From Hybos culiciformis (taxonomy: Eukaryota > Arthropoda > Insecta > Diptera > Hybotidae): 64,000 bases of DNA. Position 1 is the first letter of the stretch. Each line of letters begins with the position of its first letter. The translations under genes were made by a program, and so were the position numbers. This document shows, piece by piece, positions 34,187 to 44,592 of this stretch. The notes beneath the pieces are model-generated. The model was not told the DNA's origin. It ran no database searches and was given only the letters and a program-made list of their open reading frames with translations. Location: positions 18,765,829 through 18,829,828 of the forward strand of contig OZ023275.1 in NCBI GenBank assembly GCA_964007475.1, written 5' to 3'.

Positions 34187-34811
34187 TTTTTTTTTTTGTT
34201 GTTATTTTTTGTTTTCGTCTCAAAAATAATTCACGTGTAATAATTCACGTGGAAGAGGTTATTGATTAAAAACAATTTGCATATTCATCAGTTCTCAACG
34301 GGCGCCTTAGACGTCTTACAACTGACTAGTTTATAATAACAGATACAACAACATTGTATCCAACATTTGCTGGACATACTACATAGTTCCTCTTTCTCTA
34401 TTCAAAATTTTGAAACAATTTTTAATATGAAGGAAAATATATTGTATTATATTATAAATATACAATTTGACATAATATCATACAATACTTTATTATCTTA
34501 AATACTTAAATAGTTAAATATGAAAAAACCAAATTTTTTTAGTCTTTTTCTGATAAAGGTTTTAAAAATAGACGAAAAAAAAGGAACCTACCTAATTCAC
34601 CAGAAAAACAAACATGCCCAGTAATTCGTTAAAAATATGAATAATTTTTTTAATTTAGATAAAACCCATTTGTGAAAAAAAACTAACATTTAAAACATTA
34701 CTTTACTATGCACTATAAAATTTTTTTTTTATCATTAATCTAATTAATTATTTCTAACAAAAGTTAATTAATTTTTATTCTTTTTTTATTATTTTTTATC
34801 AATTTTATCAG

Positions 34812-35577
34812 CACTTGTACGTGAGGATGCATCTCAGTTGTACAATTACCAGTTGTACAATTTTTTTGTACCAGTTGTACAATCCAAAATACCACTTGTA
34901 CAATTTCAAAATTAAATTGTACATCTGGTTTTTTGGATTCTACAAGTGGTAAAAAGATTCCACTTCTACAATTGACCACTTGTACGGAGAAGAACCATTT
35001 GTACATACTAGTGCCAGTTGTACAATCCAGTTGTACATTTTAGACCAGTTGTACAATCTCGATTCTTTCGAATTAACCACTTGTACAATTTTTCACCAGT
35101 TGTACAATCTTTTTTTTTTTGTAATTTACTACTTGTACAATTTTTGACCACTTGTGCAATCTATATTTTATAGAATTAACGGCTACATAACATAACCGCG
35201 AATGTCATAATCAAACCGCGAATGTCATAATAAAAAATATATTCGCTGTTATAACTTTCTTTTTCACCCGATTTGACGGATGCATGTCAGTTGTACAATT
35301 ACCAGTTGTACAATTTTTTTGTACCAGTTGTACAATCCAAAATACCACTTGTACAATTTAAAATTTAATTGTACATCTGGTTTTTTGGATTGTACAAGTG
35401 GTAAAAAGATTCCACTTGTACAATTGACCACTTGTACAGACTAGTGCCAGTTGTACAATCCAGTTGTACATTTTAGACCAGTTGTACAATCTCGATTTTT
35501 TCGAATTAACCACTTGTACAATTTTTGACAGTTGTACAATCTTTTTTTTTTTTGTAATTTACCACTTGTACAATTTT
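34812..35577 (+). repeat. TTGTACAA arrays 1 and 2 (forward orientation)
   Basis: Two arrays (34812-35165 and 35288-35577) of CCAGTTGTACAA and CCACTTGTACAA, spaced about 13-30 bp, almost all in the forward sense. Each array starts with a GGATGCAT context. They are partial duplicates of each other; the second is essentially identical to 49927-50218. A 20-bp doublet, AACCGCGAATGTCATAAT, lies between the arrays. Confidence 0.92.
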
Positions 35578-35604
35578 TGGAAAAGGCGCTAGGGCGGCGG
35601 AGTT

Positions 35605-35804
35605 AAATAAGGCCGCGTAGTAATTTCATGTTTCAAAACGAAATAAGACCTCGATAAAAAATCTTGTGAGGTGAGCCGCAAATCCCACTGACCAACCGCC
35701 CGCCCGCCGCCCTGCTGCCCCCTGCCCTGTGTGCTCACCTCACAAGATTTTTTATCGAGGTCTTATTTCGTTTTGAAACATGAAATTACTACGCGGCCTT
35801 ATTT
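35605..35804. repeat. Perfect hairpin: 71-bp arms, 58-nt GC-rich loop
   Basis: 35605-35675 and 35734-35804 are exact reverse complements. The arms contain AAATAAGGCCGCGTAGTAAT and end at GTGAGGTGAG. The loop (35676-35733) is very GC-rich for this genome (for example CCGCCCGCCCGCCGCCCTGC). The same 58 nt occurs inverted at 50321-50378. Further AAATGAAATAAG(G/A)CCGC palindromes follow to about 35915. Confidence 0.95.
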
Positions 35805-35997
35805 CATTTATCAAAATGAAATAAGGCCGCGAGGACTTTTTTTGCGGTCTAATTTCACTTTTCAAAATGAAATAAGACCGCAACAAAAAATCCTAGAGGC
35901 CTTATTTCCATCCTCCGCTAGGGCACGGTCACCCATTACGCACAACAGCTTTTCCATACATTTTGCTTAGTTTTTCACGGTTATAACTTTACCATAG

Positions 35998-36775
35998 AGA
36001 TTGTACAACTGGTTAAAAATTGTACAAGTGGTTAATTTGATAAAAGATAAATTGTACAACTGGTCAAAAATTGTACAAGTGGTTAATTTGAGAAAAAAAG
36101 GATTGTACAACTGGTCTAAAATGTACAAGTGGTGATAACTGAATTGTACAAATGGTAAATTTGTCTGTACAACTGGTAAATTGTACAACTGGTCAATTGT
36201 GCAACTGGATTATTTTTTACCAGTTGTACAGAGAAAAATACCAGTTGTACAATTTTTTTTCGCCATACAAATTGAAAAATTGTACAACTGGTAATTGTAC
36301 AAGTGGCACTCACCCGATTTGACCTATTTAATGTGGAAAAGGCGCTAGGGCACATTTTTTTTTTCGTGCCGCGCTTGCTCGAAGCAAATGCACAACAGCT
36401 TTTCCATACATTTTGCTTAGTTTTTCACGGTTATAACTTTACCATAGAGATTGTAAAACTGGTCTAAAATTGTACAAGTGGTTAATTTTATAAAAATAAA
36501 TATTGTACACCTGGTCCAACATTGTACAAGTGGTTAATTTGAGAAAAAAGGGATTGTACAACTGGTATAAAATGTACAAGTGGTGAAAACTGGATTGTGC
36601 AAGTGGTAACTTTGTCTGTATAATTGGATAAATCATTTGTAGAACTGGTAAATTGTACAACTGGTCAATTGTACAACTCAACTATTTTTTACCACATGTA
36701 CAAAGAAAAATACCAGTTGTACATTTTTTTCTCCATACAAATTGAAAAATTGTACAAATGGTAGAAGTGGCACTC
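35998..36775 (-). repeat. TTGTACAA arrays 3 and 4 (reverse orientation)
   Basis: Arrays at 35998-36306 and 36448-36775 carry TTGTACAACTGG and TTGTACAAGTGG, the reverse of arrays 1 and 2. Each is preceded by a direct copy of CACAACAGCTTTTCCATACA and GGTTATAACTTTACC (near 35940 and 36391), so they are tandem duplicates. Together with arrays 1-2 they form a giant foldback around the hairpin at 35605-35804. Confidence 0.92.
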
Positions 36776-36988
36776 ACTCGTACGTTTTGAGCGAATAAAT
36801 ATAAAAATAAATTCTTAAGTTAAGAGGTTTTTTTTAATGTAGTTACTAAGAAATACTTAAAAACTGCATAAGTACGTAATTTGAGAAAAGAGCTCCGTAA
36901 TACCTATTAGAAAAATAATGTTTAGTTTTGAAAATTTTATTGTAATTGTAATATTTTAAAACATTTTTGTATGAAGGTATGTATATAT

Positions 36989-37592
36989 CATGGATGGCAA
37001 AACTTTGAAGTCTCGTGGGCGACTTTTGAGTAGACGGTCTACAACTACAAGAGATTTTTTTTAAATATAAAAATAATAGTTTTCAACTATAGTATTTTAT
37101 TTTATTTTAATTCGAACAAAATTAGTAAAATAGAAGTTTATACACCTAAAAATAACACGAAAATTGAAATAAACGTATTCTATAATTGAATTCTTATTTG
37201 GTACCATGTGCCTCTGATACTTTGCACTGCATGTTTGCAGCAAGGTCGTAATATTTTGGCTCATAAGAGCTTATGGCGATTCTCAAGCATGAAGCTAAAT
37301 GATCATCTGTTAAACGAGATCGATGTTTTGTTTTAATTGCGTTGATTGAGGAGAAGGCTGATTCATAAAATTAGGTGGATCCAAAAAATGCAGATAGATG
37401 TCCTGCAACTCTTCGTAAATTGGTAAATATTATTCAAATATTATTCAAACATTTATGCTCATTTAGTTTGTACAAAAAAGTAAAAGTACATAAATGATTT
37501 TTTTTCCATTGCAGACGAATTTTTATTTGCGGGCTCCAAAATAGTTACACGGTCGACCAGTATACCGCGGTCGACGTATTTGCCATCCATTG
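36989..37592 (-). mobile_element. hAT transposon remnant with C-terminal transposase end
   Basis: The ends CATGGATGGCAAA and TTTGCCATCCATTG are inverted repeats, flanked by GTATATAT and TATATATT (probable 8-bp duplication). The interior encodes the end of a hAT transposase on the minus strand (37194-37425). Most of the transposase is deleted. Confidence 0.75.
37194..37425 (-). pseudogene. hAT transposase C-terminal dimerisation region (broken)
   Basis: The minus strand reads LRRVAGHLSAFFGST, a stop, then FYESAFSSINAIKTKHRS and RLTDDHLASCLRIAISS, then YEPKYYDLAANMQC and a final TAA. The ESAFSxxxxIKTKxRSRLTDxHL core is typical of the C-terminal dimerisation domain of hAT transposases. A stop codon stands where many relatives have a tyrosine or nearby residue, so it cannot be functional. 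The coding start is absent. Confidence 0.75.
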
Positions 37593-38323
37593 TATATATT
37601 AAGCGCACTTGCGCAGTATTCGAACTCCAAATACCGTAAAATTATTTAAGGAGATTTATAATTTTTTCTCAAATAAAATGAATCTCGATCCCCATAAAAA
37701 AATAGATCAAAAAAGGTATATTAAAGTAGAAAATTAATATTCTTCATGTTTCTGTTTCACTTTGAAAGCTTACATTATAACCCTACTTTATGAGGAGCTG
37801 TCAAATTGCTAGTAAGCAATTAAATTAAATTTTGTATTAAAGGAAAATAAAATTAAACGCATAAAAAATTATTTCATTAATGCCAATTAAAAAAAACTAA
37901 AAACTATACATGATTAGATGTAGATATACTAAAGTCAAATCCGTCAATATTTTTGTTTCTTTTTTAACGTTTTTATGTTAAAACTTTAGAAGACAACACT
38001 GTGTACTTTTGTATTAATCAGTAACTACTTTGTTTCCATCATATATCCGAGGATCTATATGTTATCACTTTGTAACCGCAATTTGATTGATGTACATATA
38101 GTTTAATGTACATATAGTTTAATGTATATATAGTTTAATCAAAATCAATTCAAAGGAGAGCTCACATTTGTATTCATTGAATAGATTAATGTTAGCGTAA
38201 AGGTTCTTAAGATTTAATATTTTTGAAACGGCATAATCAAATAAATTTATATAAAATTTAATGTAGATAAATAAAAATTTACATTTTATTTATCTACATC
38301 GGTATAACAAAAAAAAATATTTA

Positions 38324-38551
38324 TCAATCATCTCGGCAAATACCCTTTCTATCAAATTTTTTACATTGAGATAGTGTCGCCATAATAGAATCACCAATAC
38401 GTACACTCTGGTGAATAGTAAACATTAAATCTTCATTATCAACTGGAATATTTTCTTGCGAAACTTTATCTTCGGCTATCAATAGCGTTACTAAACGTAG
38501 AACATCAATTAATAATAATATTATTTTATTAAAGAAAATATACAAATCCAT
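38324..38551 (-). CDS. MDLY-type secreted two-cysteine peptide, 75 aa
   Basis: This is the copy b partner of 10286-10522. The signal peptide MDLYIFFNKIILLLIDVL contains an Asp in the hydrophobic core where copy a has Gly, and an Arg follows soon after (LRLV against LSLV), which may weaken secretion. The propeptide is nearly unchanged; the tail is IMATLSQCKKFDRKGICRDD, ending three residues early through a new stop. The GATA word upstream has mutated (AGATTAG). It may be decaying although it is still open. Confidence 0.78.
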   Translation of the reverse strand: MDLYIFFNKIILLLIDVLRLVTLLIAEDKVSQENIPVDNEDLMFTIHQSVRIGDSIMATLSQCKKFDRKGICRDD

Positions 38552-39244
38552 TTATTTTGTTAACGAATCTTGTTTAAGAGACTTTTTGCTATGAAATTTT
38601 GCAAAAAACTGAGAATTAAACATTATTGAATTGAATGTAATATAATCTGATTCTTCTAATCTCGTAAATATATAGCTCTAGCACTTTATATATAATGTTT
38701 ATAATTTCCAAGTTAACATTACATCCGAATGCGATAGAAAAATTTCTCAAAGTGAAAACTTTTAAATTGGCTTGTCCAATCAATATTGTTCTCTTTTGAT
38801 ACTTTTAACTATGTGCTTCAGTAACTAGTTAATAAGTACTGAGTCTAATAAAATAAATAGACCCTGAAGGAATAGAAACTCTATTTTTTTGGGAACTTTT
38901 AAGGAGGAAACACCTAAAAACTACTTTTTTTTTCGTTAAAACATTTAAGTTGATGAACTGGTAGTTTAGACTCATCTTAGTATTGTCAGAATTAAGCATA
39001 TTTCCAATAAAAATTATTGCTTGAAGATTCTCAAATGAGTGAAACTTATAGTTAACTCTTTATTTTTTGTATTAAAGACAAAATTTAGGAACATTTATGA
39101 TAATATAAAATTTTTAGTGGCATTAATTTAAAATAATTTCATTAAAATGAAGCACGCGCAAGAAAAAATCTTAAATCTTAAAAAAATTAATTTATTTTTA
39201 TTTTATATAAAAATATATTTTTATTTTATATAATACATATTATC

Positions 39245-39487
39245 TCAATTCAAAAAATCGTCCCGGCAAATACCCTTTCTATCTAATTTTTTACATCGAG
39301 ATGGTGTCGCCATAATAGAATAATGTACACTCTGATCCTGATGAATGGTATATTTTGAATCTGCAATATCAGCTGGAAGACTGTGTTCCTTAATTTTTTC
39401 TTCGGCTATCAATGGCGTCATTAAACTTAAAACACCAATTAATAATATTAATATTTTATGAAAGAAACTATTCAAATCCATTTCCAA
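39245..39487 (-). CDS. MDLN-type secreted two-cysteine peptide, 80 aa
   Basis: Partner of 11243-11485 with a handful of differences in the propeptide (KEHSLPAD against NEQSLPVD) and an identical mature tail, IMATPSRCKKLDRKGICRDD. The initiator-like TCAGT is retained (39504-39508), but sequence beyond about 39520 is unrelated to copy a, so the GATA and TATA region is lost. Expression may therefore differ although the protein looks sound. Confidence 0.84.
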   Translation of the reverse strand: MEMDLNSFFHKILILLIGVLSLMTPLIAEEKIKEHSLPADIADSKYTIHQDQSVHYSIMATPSRCKKLDRKGICRDDFLN

Positions 39488-39519
39488 TGAAATGTTTCGA
39501 TAAACTGAGAATTAAGAAT

Positions 39520-39770
39520 AAAGCACGCTTTAGACATCTTGCAAAAACGAAAACGAAATTGGGTTCCACAAAATTTTTATTTCACGAAACGAAATGAGTT
39601 GAATACAGATTTCGTTTTCGTCTGAACGTTTACAGTTGTTGAAAAAAAATAAAACTTTAATATTATTACAAAATTTTAATTAATTTGATTTTAATTTAAT
39701 TTGAGTTAGAATCAATTTTTTTTTTATTATTATTTTTATTTTTAATTTCAAACACAACAAATTTTTCGTT
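39520..39770. other. Replaced upstream region of the MDLN-type gene
   Basis: Copy a and copy b diverge abruptly near AATAAAGCACGC and rejoin near CTGAAAACTAAATTAGGAG. The copy b stretch contains ACGAAAACGAAATTGGG and an inverted TTTCGTTTTCGTC, hinting at a small foldback element, but no clean ends were found. Confidence 0.45.
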
Positions 39771-39935
39771 AGTGACTCTGAAAACTAAATTAGGAGACTC
39801 CTTTTTTTACTATATGAAAACATTTAAGATACGGGTTGTTTAAACTTAATTTACATTATTATTGTCGAAATATAAACAATTTTCGTTTTAATCTTAGAAA
39901 AATTAATTTATTTTATTTTTTATACAAATTATAAC

Positions 39936-40148
39936 TCAATTGAACAAATCATCCCGGCAAATACCTTTTCTGTCTAGTTTTTTACATCGGGATGGTGTTA
40001 CCATGATAGAAACAGTTTCAATCTTGAGCGTTGAATTTGCATTATCAATTTGTTCCGTAATTTTTTCTTCTGCGTTTAATGACGTCATTAAACTTAAAAC
40101 AACAAATAATAATATTATTATTTTATTTAAGATAATATACAGATCCAT
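39936..40148 (-). CDS. MDLY-type secreted two-cysteine peptide, 70 aa
   Basis: Partner of 12010-12222, differing at two residues: N for K before AEE, and I for V before the second cysteine. Signal peptide MDLYIILNKIIILLFVVLSL and tail IMVTPSRCKKLDRKGICRDD are intact. It is the best conserved M1 pair and its promoter is also conserved, suggesting both copies are in use. Confidence 0.85.
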   Translation of the reverse strand: MDLYIILNKIIILLFVVLSLMTSLNAEEKITEQIDNANSTLKIETVSIMVTPSRCKKLDRKGICRDDLFN

Positions 40149-40201
40149 TTAATTTTTTGTAAACATTTTTGTTATACAGACCCAATGAATTCTTTCGAAA
40201 A

Positions 40202-40254
40202 ACTGAGAATTAAAAATAAAGTTTAAATAAAATATAAAACAAATGTTCTTATCT
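40202..40254 (-). promoter_or_regulatory. Promoter: GATA site, TATA box, TCAGT initiator
   Basis: Same layout as at 12280-12332: AGATAAG (40248-40254), TATATTTT near -32, AATTCTCAGT (ACTGA at 40202-40206). Confidence 0.68.
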
Positions 40255-40762
40255 CGAAAATTCAGCTTTAAATATTTCTGGATTATAAGTTCAAAAATCC
40301 TCACTTCAGTTTTAAACTTTGCTTTTTTTTTCTTTTTTTATACTATACGAAACCATATACTAATCGAAACCACAGAATAGTTTCTCGAAGTTTACATTAA
40401 ATTTTTACTTAGTAGAGAACACGCCAATTCTGACTCATCACTATACGCAACAAACTGAATACATTTAAAACAACTTAACCAATCAATATTGTGTTTACTT
40501 GATATTTTAGCAACTAGTTAACAAATACTATCCCTAGAAAACAGAGCCACCAACCAAGAAAATTTAAATAATAATACTGAAAACTGATTTAAGAGTTCAC
40601 TTTTTTCACAGAATATATTTCAGTTAATAAACTAGTTGCTTTGCCTCATAACTCATCTTATTTATTTTATTGTTAACAAAATATAAAAAAAATTTTCATA
40701 TAAATCTTAGAAAAATTAATTTATTTATTAGTTTTTATTCATAATTATATACATCAATTAAA

Positions 40763-40886
40763 CAAATCATCCCGGCAAATACACTTTCAGTATATTTTTT
40801 TACATCGAGGTTGTAATCAATTCGATGAAGTCATTAAACTTAAAACATTTATTAATAATATTAACATTATATTAAAAAAAATCCAC
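40763..40886 (-). pseudogene. Broken MDLY-type peptide gene, copy b
   Basis: Partner of the relic at 12843-12976. The start codon has changed (CAC on the plus strand where CAT is expected), the propeptide is deleted and the tail keeps only CKKI-like residues. Both copies share the propeptide loss. Confidence 0.7.
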
Positions 40887-42204
40887 TCAATTTTTTAACC
40901 AATATTTGTTAAACAGACTCTCCAAAAAACTGAGAATCACAAATAAAATTCAAAAAGAATATAATTTTTGAATACTATCTACTTATTTTTGAATATTATC
41001 TTTTATCTATATAATTACATATTCTTATGTCATAAATTTTAGCTTCAAGCTCAGTTTTATGTGCAGTTTTATGTCATTTTTAACTTTAATATTTCTTTAT
41101 CCTTTTATGCTATACATTACAGATACGAACACGAAAACATTCTCGAAGTTTTTATTAAAACTATACTTAGAAGGAAAAGTAGCTTATATTTTATGAAGGT
41201 TGATCTGCACTCTTAATTTAACGATATGTTTTAAAAGATGAGTTTTATTGCATCATATTTGTGCCCAACAATAAATTATGGAATACTTGAAGAGAAAAAG
41301 GTGTACATAAATATACGCTGACTAGACGTCCTTTATTTCAAAGGATAGTACTATGTTTCAAGACTCTGTCCTTTAGTTTTATAATGTTTTAAAAAATCTT
41401 CATTGTCTTTTAAAAGTCCCCAGTTTAAAACATTGAACTTTTTCGGGAAAATGTTATATTCTGTATAATTTTGCTTTTACAATTTGTCACTCCTTAATAA
41501 ATAAAAATTACACATATAGGTCATAACATATCATTCAATAAAAAGTAATAACAGGCGATTACGATGTCAAATGTTTAATATGTTTACGACTGTTTTTACG
41601 ACTGTGGAGTGTGGGTAATGCTGCAAAACACAACATTTGCAGATCACATTGTTATTAAGTTAGTCCAACATCTAGTTAATAAATAAGTTAGCTTTTAAGG
41701 AATCAACCTGGTCGTGTCGAACACTAGTATTCTTTTCGTTCAAATGATTGTACATTCTAATTAATCAATGAACTAACAAAAACGAAGCAACTGTTCTAAA
41801 TGTTTTTGCTCCATTTATTTAAATTTTAAATACGGAAATTTCTGTCTTTCGTAAATTTCGATGCAATTTTTTCGGATTTTTTTAATGCAGAAGACAGTGA
41901 ATTCTCATTTGGGACTAATTTGTTGCTTGAACATGAAGACTATGTTTTATCAAATTAAAATTTTCTGTTTGAAAATGTTCTTTATTTTTTTTTATTTTAA
42001 TATGGTCACCGTACATATACAACACAGAATGTAATATTATCAAATGAGATACAAATGTGTAACGAAGAAGCTCACTTTTGTATGTATTGCATATAATTTT
42101 TTATACATAGATTGTAATTTTTAAGGCAAAGTGGTGATTGCAACTCAATTTTCTGAAACAAGAATTTAAATTATAAAATAAAAATTATCAATTTTATTCA
42201 TTAA

Positions 42205-42380
42205 AGCCGGGATGTCGTTAAAACAGAATTTAGCAACAGAATCAGAATCCTATACATTTGAACAGAATTTATTCTGCGACAGAATCTTACAACAGAATTT
42301 AGCGACAGAAAAATTCATTCTGTCCACAGAATTTGAATAACCTAAAACGAGGTTATTTTCTGTTTCTGTTGCCAGAATGT
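42205..42380. repeat. CAGAATTT-motif insert
   Basis: ACAGAATTTAGC and close variants (ACAGAATTTATT, ACAGAATCTTAC, ATTCTGTCC) occur about ten times in both orientations in 175 bp. Copy a lacks this sequence at the matching place. It is another short-motif repeat of the type seen elsewhere in the window. Confidence 0.65.
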
Positions 42381-43153
42381 CAATTGAATTTAATTTAATT
42401 TTTTTTTTTTGTCTTTGTTTTTTTACGTTTTCTCGACTAAACTCTTCCATTTTCCAAAAGAGATTATCCAATCTTTCAATTATTTCTATTAAACATAGCA
42501 TTGCAAACGAAATTAATTATGAAGATGTTATTGTAAATTTTGCGATTAAGATGATAAGCAAATATATTTATTTACATTTTCTGTACCACATTCATTTCTT
42601 TCACTTTTAATATTCTTGAAAAAAATTATTAGAGGACCCGAAAATCAAATCTTGCACAGCGCACAAGGCACAAGGCGCCGATCGCAAATTCACTTTTAAA
42701 CTTTAATTTTTCTTATATACTATCTCGTCAACTTTTTCTGGTTTGGAATGAACAGGCTCCCAACCAGTCAAGGTTGCAAATAATATTCATATAAAATCTA
42801 TGTATTTTAAATATTTTTAAGTGTTTTAATGGTTGCCGGTGATAATTAACTTGTTGAGTAAATAATCCTAATTAGAGGGATTTTAAAAAATGGTTAGACC
42901 CCGATTGTTCCAAGAAATCGGTCTAAGGTCCGTATTTCTCCGTAAACTATTATATTTGTGACTAAGTGCGGAATTGTTATAATATATAATATTTAAGGAA
43001 ACTTAAAAATATTTTAGCGCCTAGTTGCGACCAAGGTGTATAAACTGTGCTTAGCCAAAGTATAGCGTGTGCTTCATTTATGAACAAATTTTCCAGATTT
43101 TTTATTTTTTTTCAAAATAAAACCAATTTTTTTTTTTTTTTTCGAAAAAAACC

Positions 43154-43220
43154 CACACATTAAACTTAAAACACCAATTAATAATTTTATTATTTTATTA
43201 AACAAAATATACAAAAAAAA
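43154..43220 (-). pseudogene. Signal-peptide remnant of an MDLY-type gene
   Basis: Only the part corresponding to the hydrophobic signal (KIIKLLIGVLSLMC-like on the minus strand) is left. The start codon region is replaced by poly-A, and the propeptide and mature end are gone. It matches the 5-prime end of 15754-15969. The upstream initiator context CTGAGAATT and a GATA-like word remain. Confidence 0.7.
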
Positions 43221-43658
43221 TTTAATTTTTTTCAACAATTTTTTTCAACCTTTTGCATGGAAATCTTTCGAAATACTGAGAATTAAAAATAAGATTCTTA
43301 TCTTTTAAAATTCAGTTTCAAGTATCTCATTTTTATAAATCCCTACTTTATATTTGAATTCCATAATTTAAGTCCTTATGTTTATTAATTATTAACATAC
43401 TACGAAAACGGTAGCAGAATTTCTTAAAGCTTATTTTAATGGCGAAAGATTAGGAGTTCAAATTTAAAAAAGAGAAGACAAAGATCAGAATAGTAGTACA
43501 CTAAGCCAAAAATGGTGTACTAAATTTTAGAACTTTTGGAATTTAATTAGTACTAGTATTTTTGTAAGTACAGAAAACAACGTCATTGGACGGTGTTTTG
43601 TTAAGTAAAATACTTGATTTTATCCAATTTTTGTTTTTTGTCTCAGTGTATGTAAAAC

Positions 43659-43875
43659 CATAGATTAAGAATACAGAAAGATTTATAGCTTCATACAACA
43701 TTTTTTCAGCCTTTTTTGGTATTTTTATGTGAAGCTGTTAGTAAAACTAAAAAAAATTCTTTTCATATATTGATAATTATCACGTATTTTATTTTGTTTT
43801 ACTAACACATTCACATAAAAATACCAAAAATAATGTTGTATTAAGCTAACAATCTATGTGTATTCTTAATCTATG
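43659..43875. mobile_element. MITE, 217 bp, with empty site in copy a
   Basis: The ends CATAGATTAAGAATACA and TGTATTCTTAATCTATG are inverted repeats, and GTAAAAC flanks both sides (43652-43658, 43876-43882). Copy a has a single GTAAAAC at 16350-16356 with no insert. The arms also pair internally around GGTATTTTTATGTGAA-like words. No coding capacity. Confidence 0.85.
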
Positions 43876-44262
43876 GTAAAACTCTCTTTAGTTTTTCGTA
43901 TGAGTAACTCTCAGATTTTGTCTGGAATTTTACTACACATAAAGTCCAGAATTTTAGTTTACTTAGTTTCTAAATCTAAACCGATTAATTTAGAACACAT
44001 TTTGAAAACGTTAATTAAATTTCTATTAAAACATTAATTAAAATTTAAAATCTAATTCATGAAAGTTTTTATTGCAAAAATTTAAGGTACACTGTTGATT
44101 TCGATTCATTTTTTAAAGGAACTCCCGGCCTTAAATAAATAAAATAAAAATATAATTTAAAAATTATGCTTTTTATTATATACAATTTTTTTTTTTTAAT
44201 TAAATAATTTATTTTTAAATTTAAATCTTAGACATAAATGAATGTAACTACATTTTTGTCAC

Positions 44263-44484
44263 TCAATTCATAATATCATCCCGGCAAATTCCCTTTTTGT
44301 CTAATTTTTTACAGTGAGGTGGTGTAACAAGAATAGATGTTTTTATATTCGAATTGTATGGAGCTCCATTCTCAGCTGAAGAATTTTGTTGCGTAACGTT
44401 TTCTAAGGCTATGGCTGAGGCCATTAAACTTAAAACAACATATAATAATATCACTATTTTATTAAAGGAAATATACAAATCCAT
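44263..44484 (-). CDS. MDLY-type secreted two-cysteine peptide, 73 aa
   Basis: Partner of 16681-16896. Signal peptide MDLYISFNKIVILLYVVLSL; propeptide with YNSNIKTS in place of YNAKQS; tail ILVTPPHCKKLDKKGICRDD unchanged. Promoter words and the GGGGATTTAT box upstream are kept. It is the last M1 gene of the second unit. Confidence 0.85.
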   Translation of the reverse strand: MDLYISFNKIVILLYVVLSLMASAIALENVTQQNSSAENGAPYNSNIKTSILVTPPHCKKLDKKGICRDDIMN

Positions 44485-44541
44485 TTATTTTTTTTAATAA
44501 ATATTGTTAAACTGACTTTCTGCAATGAAATTTTTCGAAAA

Positions 44542-44592
44542 ACTGAGAATTAAAATTAAAATTTGAATATAATTATAATTTTGTTCTTATCT
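44542..44592 (-). promoter_or_regulatory. Promoter: GATA site, TATA-like box, TCAGT initiator
   Basis: AGATAAG (44586-44592), TATAATTATA, and AATTCTCAGT (ACTGA at 44542-44546) in the standard order. AGTGGGGATTTATG follows about 40 bp further upstream. Confidence 0.65.

Noticed and set aside
35288..35577. CRISPR-like array
   Set aside because: Motif spacing is irregular, spacers are AT-rich and repeated themselves, the motif appears in both orientations and the DNA is eukaryotic.
34764..36681. Several 70-80 residue frames with QLYN / VVQ repeats
   Set aside because: Direct translation of TTGTACAA arrays; the same is true at 49519-50071.
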